From contig DDFK01000002.1 of NCBI GenBank assembly GCA_002337145.1, positions 1,674,868 to 1,738,867 on the forward strand: DNA of 64,000 nucleotides, read 5' to 3'. Below the pieces are notes generated by a model, which was given only the letters and a program-made list of their open reading frames with translations, was not told the origin of the DNA and searched no databases. Below, piece by piece: positions 25,001 through 33,857 of this stretch. Both the position numbers and the translations under genes were made by a program. Each line of letters begins with the position of its first letter. The first letter of the stretch is position 1. Source of the stretch: Chitinophagaceae bacterium UBA1930 (GTDB lineage: Bacteria > Bacteroidota > Bacteroidia > Chitinophagales > Chitinophagaceae).

Positions 25001-27264
25001 ACTTTAAGGGTAATGGTATAAGGGCCGGCCGTAGTATAGGTTACCGTTCTTGGTGCATTGGTAGTAAGGGTATCTTTTATGCCATTGCCATAATCCCAAT
25101 ACCATTTTACAATGGTACCAACCGCTATAGCGGAGGAGTCGGTAAGCTGTATTGTTTTACCCACACAGGTAGTATCGCTGACACCGAATTTTACCGTGGG
25201 TACGGAACTGATGGGTATGGATTTTATGGTATCGGCAATGCACCCTATATCGGTATAGGAAGTAAGGTGCACATTGTATGTGCCCGTGCCTGCACTCAGG
25301 TATTTATGAACGGGGTTCTTAACACTGTCTATACCGCTATCGCCAAAACTCCATTGCCATTTGATCATGGGCCTGCCCAAACCATTGCTTGCATCAAAGA
25401 AGTGAACGGAATCGCTTACGCAACCTGTATGTGTGTAGATGAAATCTGCCTTTGGCGGGTCGTACACCGTTACATCGTAATTGATTAATTGCTCGCCGCT
25501 GCAACCATCTGCTGTGGGGTTATTGGCAATTACGTTTACGGTATAGGTACCTGCAGCGGAAAAAGTATAGTTCTGTTGAATTTTATATACGTACAGGGTC
25601 TTTCCGTCTTTTACAAATGTGCTGTCGTAAGGCACAAAACTGGAACCCGTGGGCGGATAGAATACCACCGAGTCATGTGGTGTAAGGTTTGGGTTCTGGT
25701 TAAAGTCCCATTTCAGTTTGGTGGGCTGGTAAGGCAATGTAATGGAAAACCTGAATGGTGTGCCCTTACAGGTGGCAGGAAAATTTACGGTAGCGTATTG
25801 GTTTTGCAGGGTTACGTATTGGTATTGGTCTATAACGTTTGTACCAGCGTTGTAACCATAGCTTTCGGCATTACCAAAACCATAAGCAATTGCATTGAAG
25901 CCTGTATCGGAATAAACAGAATGCGAACCAGATGAAACAGCAAATGTTGCATATGAATAGTTTGCATCTTGAGGGTGTACCTGGAAACTAGAAGCTTTTG
26001 ATATGCCATCTAGTTTAAAAGAAGCAATCCCACCATTTTTAATAATAACGTTGATATAGCTTTGGAGAATGAGGTTGGCGGTGGCAGAATATAACGTAAT
26101 GTTATTTATAGTTTGTTCAACGGGGCTTAAATAAATCATTTCTGGATCCCCTCCAATGCCATTACCACCAGTACCCGTTGGAGCAGGATTGGATTCTTGC
26201 CCTTGAGAGGTACAATACTGTGCTACGAGTATTGGCTTATCTGCTTCAATTAAATTAGGTGCAGCAGAACTAGTGGTACTACTTGCACTGCTATTTCTAA
26301 ATTGATAATAAAATCCATTAACTAAACTAGACGATGGAATGGTAACTCCATTCAGTTTAACCACGGTTGTTGGATCCGACACGCATACCCTATAAAAATT
26401 ATTGGGTTGCGTTCCTGTTGGACTTGTCAGGTATCGTTTTCCCCATGCGTTGGAAGGAAAATTTTGTGCAAACAAGTTATCTGCACTTCCAGAAGGAGTT
26501 CCGCTACCACCAGCCGGAGAAACTCCAATACTCATTTTACCCGAGCCTGAAAAAACAGCAATTCTTTTGCAACCAGATGCCCCCACGTTTACAGACCTGA
26601 TCTTGGAACCAGTCATATCTGTACCCGTATTGCCCGAAGTGGTCCCAAAAACACTGTACACCTGTCCTTTGTTCAAAGTAACATTAAATGGAACCCCTAC
26701 AGCCTTGCCGTTTTTATTGGCAGCAGAAGGTGTTATTTCAACAGTGGTATTATCTTCGGTAGCAACTACGAAAAAAAAGTTGTTTGCGAAAGTTGCATTG
26801 GACGCTTGTGTATAACTGATTGCATAATATTGTTGCCCTAGTGTATTTGTTGGAAAAAGTAAAGAGGCACCCGAAACACTGGCATTGTATATATGGGCAT
26901 AGGCAACAATGGGATTGTCGCTATAAACATGGATACCTCTATTATAATAACCAGTATCTATTATCCTGCAATCCTGTGAACCAGATTTGGGCATAGGTTC
27001 AGATATAGTAACCTGATTGGCCAAAACAGTATAAGTATGTAAATAACCAACCGCTGGTATCTCAACAGTAACCTGTGCATTTTGGTTTGAGGTAAAATAG
27101 AGAACCATGTCTTGCAGGTTCTGTTGGTTTGTTGCCACACCTGCCCCCATATTTACGTGATAGCCATATCCTAACCAGAAGTCCTTTCCCTTATTGGAAA
27201 AATCCTGCGAGAATGTAAAAAATGAACCGAGACATAGCAGCAAGGGTAGAAATATCTTTTTCAT
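22009..27264 (-). CDS. Giant secreted adhesin: IgGFc-binding-like N-domain, PKD repeats, gliding-type C-terminal domain
   Basis: A 1751-residue exported protein. The signal peptide is MKKIFLPLLLCLGSFFTFSQ. The N-terminal ~500 residues (GKDFWLGYGYHVN, VYSDNPIVAYAH, RVCVSDPTTVVKLNG) resemble the IgGFc-binding N-terminal domain. About 11-12 PKD-like domains follow, marked by WxWxFGD-type motifs (IKWQWSFGD, YKWDFGD, WQWSFGD, YRWDFGD, WNWDFGD), with some degenerate units. The end (VIPNAFSPNGDGINDTW to GNVTVLK) is the gliding motility-associated C-terminal domain (T9SS type B). Likely cell-surface adhesion or motility. The start is ATG 27264; a TTG upstream extends it only into non-signal sequence. 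The PorP/SprF gene follows. Confidence 0.92.
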   Translation of the reverse strand: MKKIFLPLLLCLGSFFTFSQDFSNKGKDFWLGYGYHVNMGAGVATNQQNLQDMVLYFTSNQNAQVTVEIPAVGYLHTYTVLANQVTISEPMPKSGSQDCRIIDTGYYNRGIHVYSDNPIVAYAHIYNASVSGASLLFPTNTLGQQYYAISYTQASNATFANNFFFVVATEDNTTVEITPSAANKNGKAVGVPFNVTLNKGQVYSVFGTTSGNTGTDMTGSKIRSVNVGASGCKRIAVFSGSGKMSIGVSPAGGSGTPSGSADNLFAQNFPSNAWGKRYLTSPTGTQPNNFYRVCVSDPTTVVKLNGVTIPSSSLVNGFYYQFRNSSASSTTSSAAPNLIEADKPILVAQYCTSQGQESNPAPTGTGGNGIGGDPEMIYLSPVEQTINNITLYSATANLILQSYINVIIKNGGIASFKLDGISKASSFQVHPQDANYSYATFAVSSGSHSVYSDTGFNAIAYGFGNAESYGYNAGTNVIDQYQYVTLQNQYATVNFPATCKGTPFRFSITLPYQPTKLKWDFNQNPNLTPHDSVVFYPPTGSSFVPYDSTFVKDGKTLYVYKIQQNYTFSAAGTYTVNVIANNPTADGCSGEQLINYDVTVYDPPKADFIYTHTGCVSDSVHFFDASNGLGRPMIKWQWSFGDSGIDSVKNPVHKYLSAGTGTYNVHLTSYTDIGCIADTIKSIPISSVPTVKFGVSDTTCVGKTIQLTDSSAIAVGTIVKWYWDYGNGIKDTLTTNAPRTVTYTTAGPYTITLKVESNTGCTAIYTKPITVHVNAVPDFSLPIVCLPIGAAQFNNLTTISDGTIAGVTYKWDFGDASPTVTTASPLHNYASTGPFAVKLTTISQYGCIKDTTKTLATVYPQPKASFTVSAETCLRDSTTFTDASNANGTGNTITNWYWNRDVTGGAFYKDTAQNFKYRYGLAQTYITKLYVKTDKGCISDTATQTTIVNPLPVAPFINSAPLCETRDVVFTSQAVANAGNLVRWNWNMGNSVTHDFATGTAFNEQYATVGSYTIKHMVETNKGCKSDTVTKTIYINPLPQVGYILPEVCLADAAAVFTDTSKIADHSESQFTYLWTFNAGTPAIVPGPTPATATIKNGSTKYNKADNYSVSLKVTSKDGCMSELIKAFTVNGSIPVADFNIINTTSLCSNLPVQIQNTSTVDFGSVTKVEIYWDYLNNPTAKVVDDNPVPNKIYTNTYTNFQQPATKTFTIRFVAYSGGTCANIKTRTVTVNASPKVQFTAMPGICFDANARQITQATETGGVAGATPAFMYYGTGVNSTGLFSPAIAGVGTFPIKYVYTSNQGCQDSATQNITVWPSPTANFGFSSPACEKNDITFSDTSLANFGTVATWQWSFGDGGTLVRNNANPFTYQYAAANVTPYNVSLTVITNNGCVSPVKTKSITVHYLPVVAFSLPDICLPDGRGQFNDLSTIPDGSSALFTYRWDFGDGNDPTPSTLKNPTHQYTALAPTNGYQVKLKVTSKDGCIDSLTQKFNKVYPQPKANFSTTPANGEVCIGDTLFFADLSNGITSAVTKWNWDFGDNTTTTLQNPYRKYADSGSFAVSLYIYNAQGCVSDTLKDTVIVHPYPKLDAGPDLFVLEGGTVQIKPVYYATNPQFLWSPSTYLDNDTLANPSSTPLKDITYYVQLTGIGGCVDTGSVFIKILLKPVIPNAFSPNGDGINDTWHIEYLNSYPGATVEIYDRGGKLIFRSVNYTKDWDGTYNGKPLPVGTYYYIINPKNGRAIMSGNVTVLK

Positions 27265-27538
27265 GGAAGGGTAGTTAGCTTTTTGCAAAACACAAGACGC
27301 AATTTAACCCAATGGGTTTAACGTAACCGTAATATCGACTTAAAGATGACTTAAGATTGACCGCTGTTGCTTGCAGCAAAAGCATGTGTTTTCCTTACTG
27401 CTGATAATCAATAAAAAACATCTCAACCAGGCCAGTTGAAAAAATTTTACAGAAATACTATTTTAATAATTAAAAAATTTGGCTGGTTTCCCCCTCACCT
27501 TTATTTTTGCCACCCATTAGAAATAATGGAAACAGGAT
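27265..27538. other. Intergenic region before tRNA-Gln
   Basis: Divergent gap that should hold the promoters of the giant adhesin (minus) and tRNA-Gln (plus). An imperfect palindrome TTAACCCA / TGGGTTTAA lies near 27303-27320. No gene is recognisable. Confidence 0.4.
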
Positions 27539-27609
27539 TGTTCCATGGTGTAACGGTAGCACTACTGATTTTGGTTCAGTTAGTTAAGGTTCGAATCCTT
27601 ATGGAACAA
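27539..27609 (+). tRNA. tRNA-Gln (anticodon TTG)
   Basis: A cloverleaf can be drawn fully. Acceptor TGTTCCA (27539-27545) pairs with TGGAACA (27602-27608), discriminator A27609. The anticodon stem ACTGA/TCAGT encloses loop TTTTGGT with anticodon TTG at 27571-27573. The T arm is TAAGG-TTCGAAT-CCTTA. CCA is not encoded (next bases CAA), as usual in this phylum. Confidence 0.96.
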
Positions 27610-27612
27610 CAA

Positions 27613-27643
27613 AGAGCCCCGCAAGTAATTGCGGGGTTCTTCA
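27613..27643 (+). terminator. Intrinsic terminator after tRNA-Gln
   Basis: AGAGCCCCGCAA / TTGCGGGGTTCT (27613-27624 with about 27629-27640), a 12-bp stem with one G-T pair and a short loop; the T-rich tail is TTCATTTTAATTT. Confidence 0.8.
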
Positions 27644-27709
27644 TTTTAATTTAAGACTCCCCTCCCGTTTTCTTTCCCGATATTTACAGCCACGTATAAC
27701 TCCGAGTCA

Positions 27710-30700
27710 ATGAAAAAAGTACTTTTCATGGTACCCGCAATGTGTTTGCTTGCATTGGGTGCCATCAGCCAAACGCCCGTTGTAATGTCTTCGCAAAGCG
27801 GGTTCAGCTACACAGAAACCTTTAGCGATGTAAGTAACTGGGTATTTGCTACAAGTCCGGCCAACGGCACTTTTACCGCAGGCATAGGTGCAGCGGCCTG
27901 GAAAGGCATTGATGCCGTAACCAGCACGCCCAGCATACCCAATGCTACCCGTATAACAGCTTTGTCCAATGTTTTCCAGACACCTTCTGGTGGCACGCCG
28001 CCTACTTATAGCAGTGGCTTGTACAGGTCAACAGGCGATATTTCCCTGCTTTCTACCGGAACCACAGACAACTCCACTTCCGTTGCCGTGGATTTCTTCC
28101 TGAACTTTACGGGCGTAAATGCAGGCACTTTAAGTTTCGATTGGGCATCCATCAATAACAGTACGGGCAACAGGGCAGGTTCTTTAAGGGTGTATGCTTC
28201 TACAGACGGTACCAACTTTACGGAAATTGTTGCTGCACAGGTTTTGAATTTTATCAACAATAGCCCAACGTCGGGCAGCATTGCCAATGTGGCCCTGCCT
28301 GCTTCCTTCAACAACTCGGCAACAGCACGTTTGCGTTTCTATTACCACAATGGTTCGGGCGGGTCATCCGGTTCAAGGCCAAGGGTTAGTTTAGACAATG
28401 TAAAAGTTACCGCACTCTCAACCAATGCCTGTACTGCCCCTACGGCACAGCCAACCGGTTTTGCTTTGGGAACCGTGATACACAATTCCATACAGTTCTC
28501 GTTTACTGCCGCAAGTCCTGCACCACAGAATTACCTGGTGGTAATGAGCACCAACAATGCACTTACCTCCCAGCCCGTGAATGGTGTGAACTATTCACTG
28601 GGCGATAATATAGGCGATGGTACCGTTATATCATTAAACAACAGCACCAGCATAACGGCCAATGGGCTTAGCCTTTCAACCACATATTATTTCTTTATCT
28701 TTTCCATGAACAACACCTGTACCGGTGGCCCATTGTATTTAACAACCGGCCCCTTAACAGGCAACGCCACTACATTGGCCGGGGCATTGCCCTGTGCCGT
28801 ACCTGCGGCACAACCAACGGCTTTAACGTTTACCACCATCAATACCAATAGCATTACTGCCAGCTTTACGGCATCGGCCAATACAGATGAGTACCTGGTT
28901 GTACGTACCACTGCAGCCAGCTTTACCGGAAGCATTACCAACGGAACGGTTTACAATGCAGGTACCCTTTTAGGCAATGGCACTGTTGTGTCAAGGTCTG
29001 CAGCCACCACTTTCTCCACAACGGGGCTTAGCAGCGGCACACAATATTATTTCTTTATCTATGCCCTTAACTCGCAAAACTGCAGCAACGGGCCTACTTA
29101 TAATACCACTTCGCCATTAACGGCCAATGCCAACACATCTAACCTGGCACTCTGTGTGGCACCCACCGCACAGCCAACAGGTTTAAACCTTTCTGCCGCC
29201 AATACTACCATTAACGGAAGCTTTACGCCAGCCACCAACGTGGACAATTATCTGGTGATCAGAAGCACCGCTTCCACCTTATCGGCAACGCCGCAAAATA
29301 GCAACACCTATGCAGTAGGTACTACCTTGGGTGGCGGAACCGTAATTGGCAACTCGTCTGCAACATCGTTTGTAAGCTATAATTTAACCGCAAGCACACA
29401 ATACTATTATTTTGTGTTTGCCTTTAATAGTGTGTGCAATGGCGGCCCGTTGTACCTAACAGCATCTCCACTTACAGCATCGGCCACCACTACAACCGTT
29501 GCCCCGTACAATTATTATTTTGGTAACCTGCATGCACACTCCGACTATTCGGACGGCAATGCAGACAATTCATCTTTGACACCACTGGATGATTACAATT
29601 ATGCAAAGAATTCTTTGTGTATGGACTTCTTGGGCATATCGGAACACAACCACTCAGAAGCCGGCATGCACCTGAGCAGTTACCAGTTGGGTATCAACCA
29701 GTCGTTGGCAGCCACTACCAGCAACTTCCTTGCCCTGTATGGCATGGAATGGGGCGTTATCAGCAATGGTGGTCACGTATTGGTATATGGCATCAATCAG
29801 TTGATTGGATGGGAATCGGGCAACTACAATGTATATGTTGCCAAAAGTGATTATATAGGCACACCTGAAACAACCGGCACAACCGGGCTGTTCAGGACCA
29901 TCAACAACTGGCCAAGCACGGCTTTTGCATCCTGTGCACACCCTTCATCAACCGATTACAACAATATAGCCAACATACCCTACAGTGCCGTGGTAGATAG
30001 TGCCCTGAGGGGAACAGCCGTTGCCAGTGGCCCTGCATTTTCTACCAACACTACTTATAATGACCCACCATCTGCAATGGCTTATTTAAGCTACTACAAC
30101 AAATTATTGGCAAAGGGTTACCATGTAGGCCCTACTATGGACCATGATTCGCACAACACCAATTTTGGCCGTTCCAGCAATAACAGGCTGGCAGTAATAG
30201 CCCCAACATTAACGCAAACAGATTTACTGAATGCAATGAAGGCTAGGCATTTTTATGCAACGGAAGATTGCGATACCCGTGTGAACTTTACCATTAACAA
30301 CCAGATAATGGGCAGCATCATTACAGGTACCACTGCACCGGGCATAAGCGTGTATGCTGTGGACCCCACCAATACCGCCGCCACGCCAAGCATTAAACTG
30401 ATGTATGGCGTACCGGGCAGCGGCATAACTGCTACACAGGTAGCCAGTGCCACGGGCAATGCATTGTCGTACACGGATTTCTCTTTAAGCAATTCGGCTA
30501 CTGCCTATTATTATGCAGACATTACCATTGCAGGTAACAGGACCATTACCGCACCTATATGGTACACCAAAACAGCGGCCGTGCCCATTACATTATTGTC
30601 GTTTAACGCATCGCTGAACAGCAACAGGACCGTGCACCTTTCCTGGAAAACAAGCAACGAAATAAACAACAAACTGTTTGTAGTTGAGAAATCGTACAAT

Positions 30701-31132
30701 GGCATTGCATTCTTTAGCATGGACTCTGTGAATGCCAAAAACATAGGTGGCGTAAACGATTATTCAATCAATGACCTTCAGCCGAACGATGGTGTAAACT
30801 ATTACCGTTTAAAACAAATAGACAATGATGGCCGGTTTACCTACTCCAACATTGTTTCGGTGAACCTGAAAAAAGGCGAAACCAATGCGTTCAATGTGTA
30901 CCCCAATCCGGTAAAAAATGTGGCAACACTGAACATCAATTCAACCGCTACCCTGAAAGCAAAAGTTACCATAAGCGACATCATGGGCCGTATTGTATCG
31001 GAAACCTATACCAATCTGGTAAAAGGCAACCAATCATCCAGTTTAAATGTCAGCAGCCTCAAAACAGGCAATTATCAGGTAACCATCTTTTTTGGTAACG
31101 AAAGCATTACACAAAAACTTGTGAAAGAGTAA
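27710..31132 (+). CDS. Exported multidomain protein: three FN3-like repeats, PHP (CehA-type) metallohydrolase domain, T9SS type A tail
   Basis: A 1140-residue protein with signal peptide MKKVLFMVPAMCLLALGAISQ. Residues ~30-240 form a jelly-roll-like domain. Three similar ~120-residue FN3-like repeats follow, each opening with C-(T/A)-AP-A-QPTG/A and containing TTYYFFIF-like strands. Around residue 600 a PHP domain begins: HAHSD with His608 and His610, EHNH with His646/His648, then CAHPSSTD and DHDSHN. These are metal-ligand motifs of the PHP/CehA-McbA phosphoesterase family. The last ~170 residues form a beta module plus Por-secretion tail (NVYPNPVKN to KLVKE). Likely an extracellular phosphoester or related hydrolase; substrate unknown. 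Confidence 0.88.
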   Translation: MKKVLFMVPAMCLLALGAISQTPVVMSSQSGFSYTETFSDVSNWVFATSPANGTFTAGIGAAAWKGIDAVTSTPSIPNATRITALSNVFQTPSGGTPPTYSSGLYRSTGDISLLSTGTTDNSTSVAVDFFLNFTGVNAGTLSFDWASINNSTGNRAGSLRVYASTDGTNFTEIVAAQVLNFINNSPTSGSIANVALPASFNNSATARLRFYYHNGSGGSSGSRPRVSLDNVKVTALSTNACTAPTAQPTGFALGTVIHNSIQFSFTAASPAPQNYLVVMSTNNALTSQPVNGVNYSLGDNIGDGTVISLNNSTSITANGLSLSTTYYFFIFSMNNTCTGGPLYLTTGPLTGNATTLAGALPCAVPAAQPTALTFTTINTNSITASFTASANTDEYLVVRTTAASFTGSITNGTVYNAGTLLGNGTVVSRSAATTFSTTGLSSGTQYYFFIYALNSQNCSNGPTYNTTSPLTANANTSNLALCVAPTAQPTGLNLSAANTTINGSFTPATNVDNYLVIRSTASTLSATPQNSNTYAVGTTLGGGTVIGNSSATSFVSYNLTASTQYYYFVFAFNSVCNGGPLYLTASPLTASATTTTVAPYNYYFGNLHAHSDYSDGNADNSSLTPLDDYNYAKNSLCMDFLGISEHNHSEAGMHLSSYQLGINQSLAATTSNFLALYGMEWGVISNGGHVLVYGINQLIGWESGNYNVYVAKSDYIGTPETTGTTGLFRTINNWPSTAFASCAHPSSTDYNNIANIPYSAVVDSALRGTAVASGPAFSTNTTYNDPPSAMAYLSYYNKLLAKGYHVGPTMDHDSHNTNFGRSSNNRLAVIAPTLTQTDLLNAMKARHFYATEDCDTRVNFTINNQIMGSIITGTTAPGISVYAVDPTNTAATPSIKLMYGVPGSGITATQVASATGNALSYTDFSLSNSATAYYYADITIAGNRTITAPIWYTKTAAVPITLLSFNASLNSNRTVHLSWKTSNEINNKLFVVEKSYNGIAFFSMDSVNAKNIGGVNDYSINDLQPNDGVNYYRLKQIDNDGRFTYSNIVSVNLKKGETNAFNVYPNPVKNVATLNINSTATLKAKVTISDIMGRIVSETYTNLVKGNQSSSLNVSSLKTGNYQVTIFFGNESITQKLVKE

Positions 31133-31163
31133 TGGAAGTGGTACATTCATTCCTCGATTTTTT

Positions 31164-31190
31164 TATGGATTACATTTAATCCATATTTAT
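31164..31190 (+). terminator. Weak hairpin terminator between the two T9SS type A genes
   Basis: TATGGATTA / TAATCCATA (9-bp AT-rich stem, CATT loop), followed by TTTATTA. It is weak, so read-through into the metalloprotease gene is plausible. Confidence 0.5.
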
Positions 31191-31207
31191 TACCAAAACC
31201 TTTTTGC

Positions 31208-33763
31208 TTGAAAAAGATCATCCTACCCTGTCTTGCAGTCGTGCTATGCACGGCAGCTACGCATATTGCATCTGCCCAAACAGCTACTGGTAGCAGGACC
31301 CAGTTTAAGCGTTGCGGCACCACGGAAGCCATTGAAAAAACCAAACAGGCCAATCCAGAGTTTGCTGCTGAAATGGCAAGGAGGAATGCGGAGGCCATGT
31401 TTGTGGACAATGGCAGCCGTGTTACGGCAAGAACATCTACCCTAACCGGGTTTGTGTATATACCTGTTGTGGTGCATGTGGTGTACACCAATCCCAATAT
31501 GGTAACGGAAGACCAGGTGGATTACTTATTGGACAGGATGAACAAGGATTATTCGGGCCTAAATTCCGACAGTACCAATGCAACCGCTTTTTACAGTGTA
31601 AGGGGACATTCTAAAATACAGTTTGTACGTGCCAGAAGGGACCCGAACGGTAACCTGACAAACGGGATTGAAAGAAAGGTTGGCACCGTTGGTATTTATG
31701 GCACCACTTACCAAAGAATAAAACATGCATCCAATGGCGGACTTGACCCTTGGGACATCAACAAATATTATAACATGTGGGTAGGTGCCGATTCTAGTGG
31801 GCAGAGCCTGTTGGGCATTTCCCCTGCCATTGGCAAGGGCAATGCAACCGAAACCACTTCCAGTACCAATGGTATCGATGGCATCTGCTGCAATATACTC
31901 GGGTTTTCTAATGGCTGTTTTTCAAGCACTGGCTTTAATATGGGGCGTACAGTAGTGCATGAAGTAGGCCATAATTTTGGGCTGTACCATACATTTGAAG
32001 GCTGTGCTGCCGGAGCCGACTTTGTGCAGCTTACCACTACGCAAACCCTGCCTTCGTCGCTATTGGCTTCATCGGACGATACGCCTGGCCTGTCTACCAG
32101 TACCTCTGGCTGCCCAGTAGGGGCAGTTGCCAGTTCCTGCTCTAGCGGTGTACCCAACCCTCCGGGTAAAATGTACCAGAATTTCATGGATTATACCAAT
32201 GATGCCTGCTACTCCATGTTCACCAAAGCACAGGTAAACAGGATGGAATATGTGCTGGAGAATTTCAGGTCGGGCTACCTCACCAGCGATGGGGCCACAC
32301 CACCCAGCACTGTACCAGCATTGGATGTTGCGGCCGTTGAAGTGGTAAGCCCGGGTGGCAGCGAGTTCAGCGAGAGTACCTGCTCCATTGTAAATTATTC
32401 AACACCCAACTGCCCTGGCTCATTTGTACCAAAAGTATTGATCAAAAACAATGGAAGCAGCACACTTACCAATGTTACTGGTGTTGTTACGGTAAATGGT
32501 GTATCTACCACACCACAAGTATTTTCGGTAAACCTAGTTACAGACAGGGTTGGCGTACTTACTTTTCCCAGTCAAACACTTATTGCAGGCAACAATACAC
32601 TTACATTCACATTATCACTACCCAATGGCGGTACCGACCTAGTAGTAGGCAACAATACCGTTACGCAAAACATCAGTATAGCTATCAGTACAGCACCAGT
32701 GACAGAGGGCTTTGAAAGTTCGTTCCCGGCCACTACCTGGACACTTGAACAATTGGCAGGTACGGGTAACTGGGCAAAGACTACAGCAGCATACAAAACG
32801 GGCAGTGCTTCCATTAAAATGGATTTCTACAATTATACCAGTGGAACCATTTCGGCCCTTACAACACCACCCATCACTTTCAGCCCAACCTATACAACAG
32901 CCACGTTGAGCTTCCAATATGCACATAGGGCCTATTCGGCCACCAAACAGGATAAACTAGAAGTATTGGTTTCCACTAACTGCGGCAGTTCGTGGACATC
33001 GCTGTGGAGCAGGACTGATCCAGCACTTGCCACTGTAAGCGGTTATGCATCAACTGCTTTTACACCAACTGCAGCACAATGGACAACAAGCCCGATAACC
33101 ATTGACCTAACAGCCTATAAAAACCAAACCGTACAGGTACAGTTTAAAGCCACCAGTAACTATGGCAACAATCTTTATGTGGACGATGTAAGTATTACGG
33201 GTGCCAGTGCCGTGCCTTTAAAACTGCTATCATTTACTGCAGCATTACAGCCGAACAAGACAGTAAAACTTGGTTGGAAGACAGCCAATGAAACAAACAG
33301 CAACCTGTTCGTTGTAGAAAAATCATACAATGCTGCTTCCTTCTTTGCTATGGATACAGTGATTGCCAGGACAGCATCAACAAGTAATGATTATACCAGT
33401 AATGACCTTCAACCGCAGGACGGCCCCAATTATTACCGCCTGAAACAAGTGGACAATGATGGCAGGTTTACCTACTCCAATATTGTTTCGGTAAACCTGA
33501 AGAAAAACGACGTGAATGCATTTGTTATTCAGCCAAATCCTGTGAAGGATCAACTGGTATTGAACATCAATTCGAAAAATGCCGACAAAGTTGCTGTGGT
33601 TGTACATGATGCTTCGGGCAGAACGGTATTGCAATCATCAACCAACCTCATAAAAGGCAGCCAGGTATTTACCGCAGATGCAAGCAAGTTGAATGCAGGT
33701 GTATATTATGTTTCTGTAATATGGGGTAACGAAAAAATAATGCAAAAATTCGTGAAATTATAA
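31208..33763 (+). CDS. Exported pappalysin-like M43 zinc metalloprotease with T9SS type A tail
   Basis: An 851-residue protease. The TTG at 31208 is the only start giving an intact signal peptide (MKKIILPCLAVVLCTAATHIASAQ). The metzincin zinc motif HEVGHNFGLYH has His251, His255 and His261 with Glu252; the Met-turn is probably NFMDY. Cysteines around the active site (GICC, GNGC-like, CAAG) suit disulfide-stabilised M43 enzymes. A CARDB-like and a MAM/jelly-roll-like segment follow (to about residue 675), then a C-terminal module nearly the same as that of the upstream gene, ending in the Por-secretion tail (IQPNPVKDQ to MQKFVKL). Likely extracellular protein degradation. Confidence 0.93.
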   Translation: MKKIILPCLAVVLCTAATHIASAQTATGSRTQFKRCGTTEAIEKTKQANPEFAAEMARRNAEAMFVDNGSRVTARTSTLTGFVYIPVVVHVVYTNPNMVTEDQVDYLLDRMNKDYSGLNSDSTNATAFYSVRGHSKIQFVRARRDPNGNLTNGIERKVGTVGIYGTTYQRIKHASNGGLDPWDINKYYNMWVGADSSGQSLLGISPAIGKGNATETTSSTNGIDGICCNILGFSNGCFSSTGFNMGRTVVHEVGHNFGLYHTFEGCAAGADFVQLTTTQTLPSSLLASSDDTPGLSTSTSGCPVGAVASSCSSGVPNPPGKMYQNFMDYTNDACYSMFTKAQVNRMEYVLENFRSGYLTSDGATPPSTVPALDVAAVEVVSPGGSEFSESTCSIVNYSTPNCPGSFVPKVLIKNNGSSTLTNVTGVVTVNGVSTTPQVFSVNLVTDRVGVLTFPSQTLIAGNNTLTFTLSLPNGGTDLVVGNNTVTQNISIAISTAPVTEGFESSFPATTWTLEQLAGTGNWAKTTAAYKTGSASIKMDFYNYTSGTISALTTPPITFSPTYTTATLSFQYAHRAYSATKQDKLEVLVSTNCGSSWTSLWSRTDPALATVSGYASTAFTPTAAQWTTSPITIDLTAYKNQTVQVQFKATSNYGNNLYVDDVSITGASAVPLKLLSFTAALQPNKTVKLGWKTANETNSNLFVVEKSYNAASFFAMDTVIARTASTSNDYTSNDLQPQDGPNYYRLKQVDNDGRFTYSNIVSVNLKKNDVNAFVIQPNPVKDQLVLNINSKNADKVAVVVHDASGRTVLQSSTNLIKGSQVFTADASKLNAGVYYVSVIWGNEKIMQKFVKL

Positions 33764-33808
33764 TGGTGTATTAAGCATTCATCTTACACTTTACTACTAC
33801 AATTTCCC

Positions 33809-33857
33809 ATGCCATAGTTTCATTGATACAAACAATGAAACTATGGCATTTTTTATT
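33809..33857 (+). terminator. Intrinsic terminator of the metalloprotease gene
   Basis: Perfect 17-bp stem (33809-33825 with 33833-33849), 7-base loop, followed by TTTTTTATT. It abuts the stop of the convergent minus-strand gene. Confidence 0.95.

Noticed and set aside
27265..27320. TTAACCCA / TGGGTTTAA as an operator
   Set aside because: Imperfect and short; could be chance in AT-rich DNA. Noted only in the intergenic entry.
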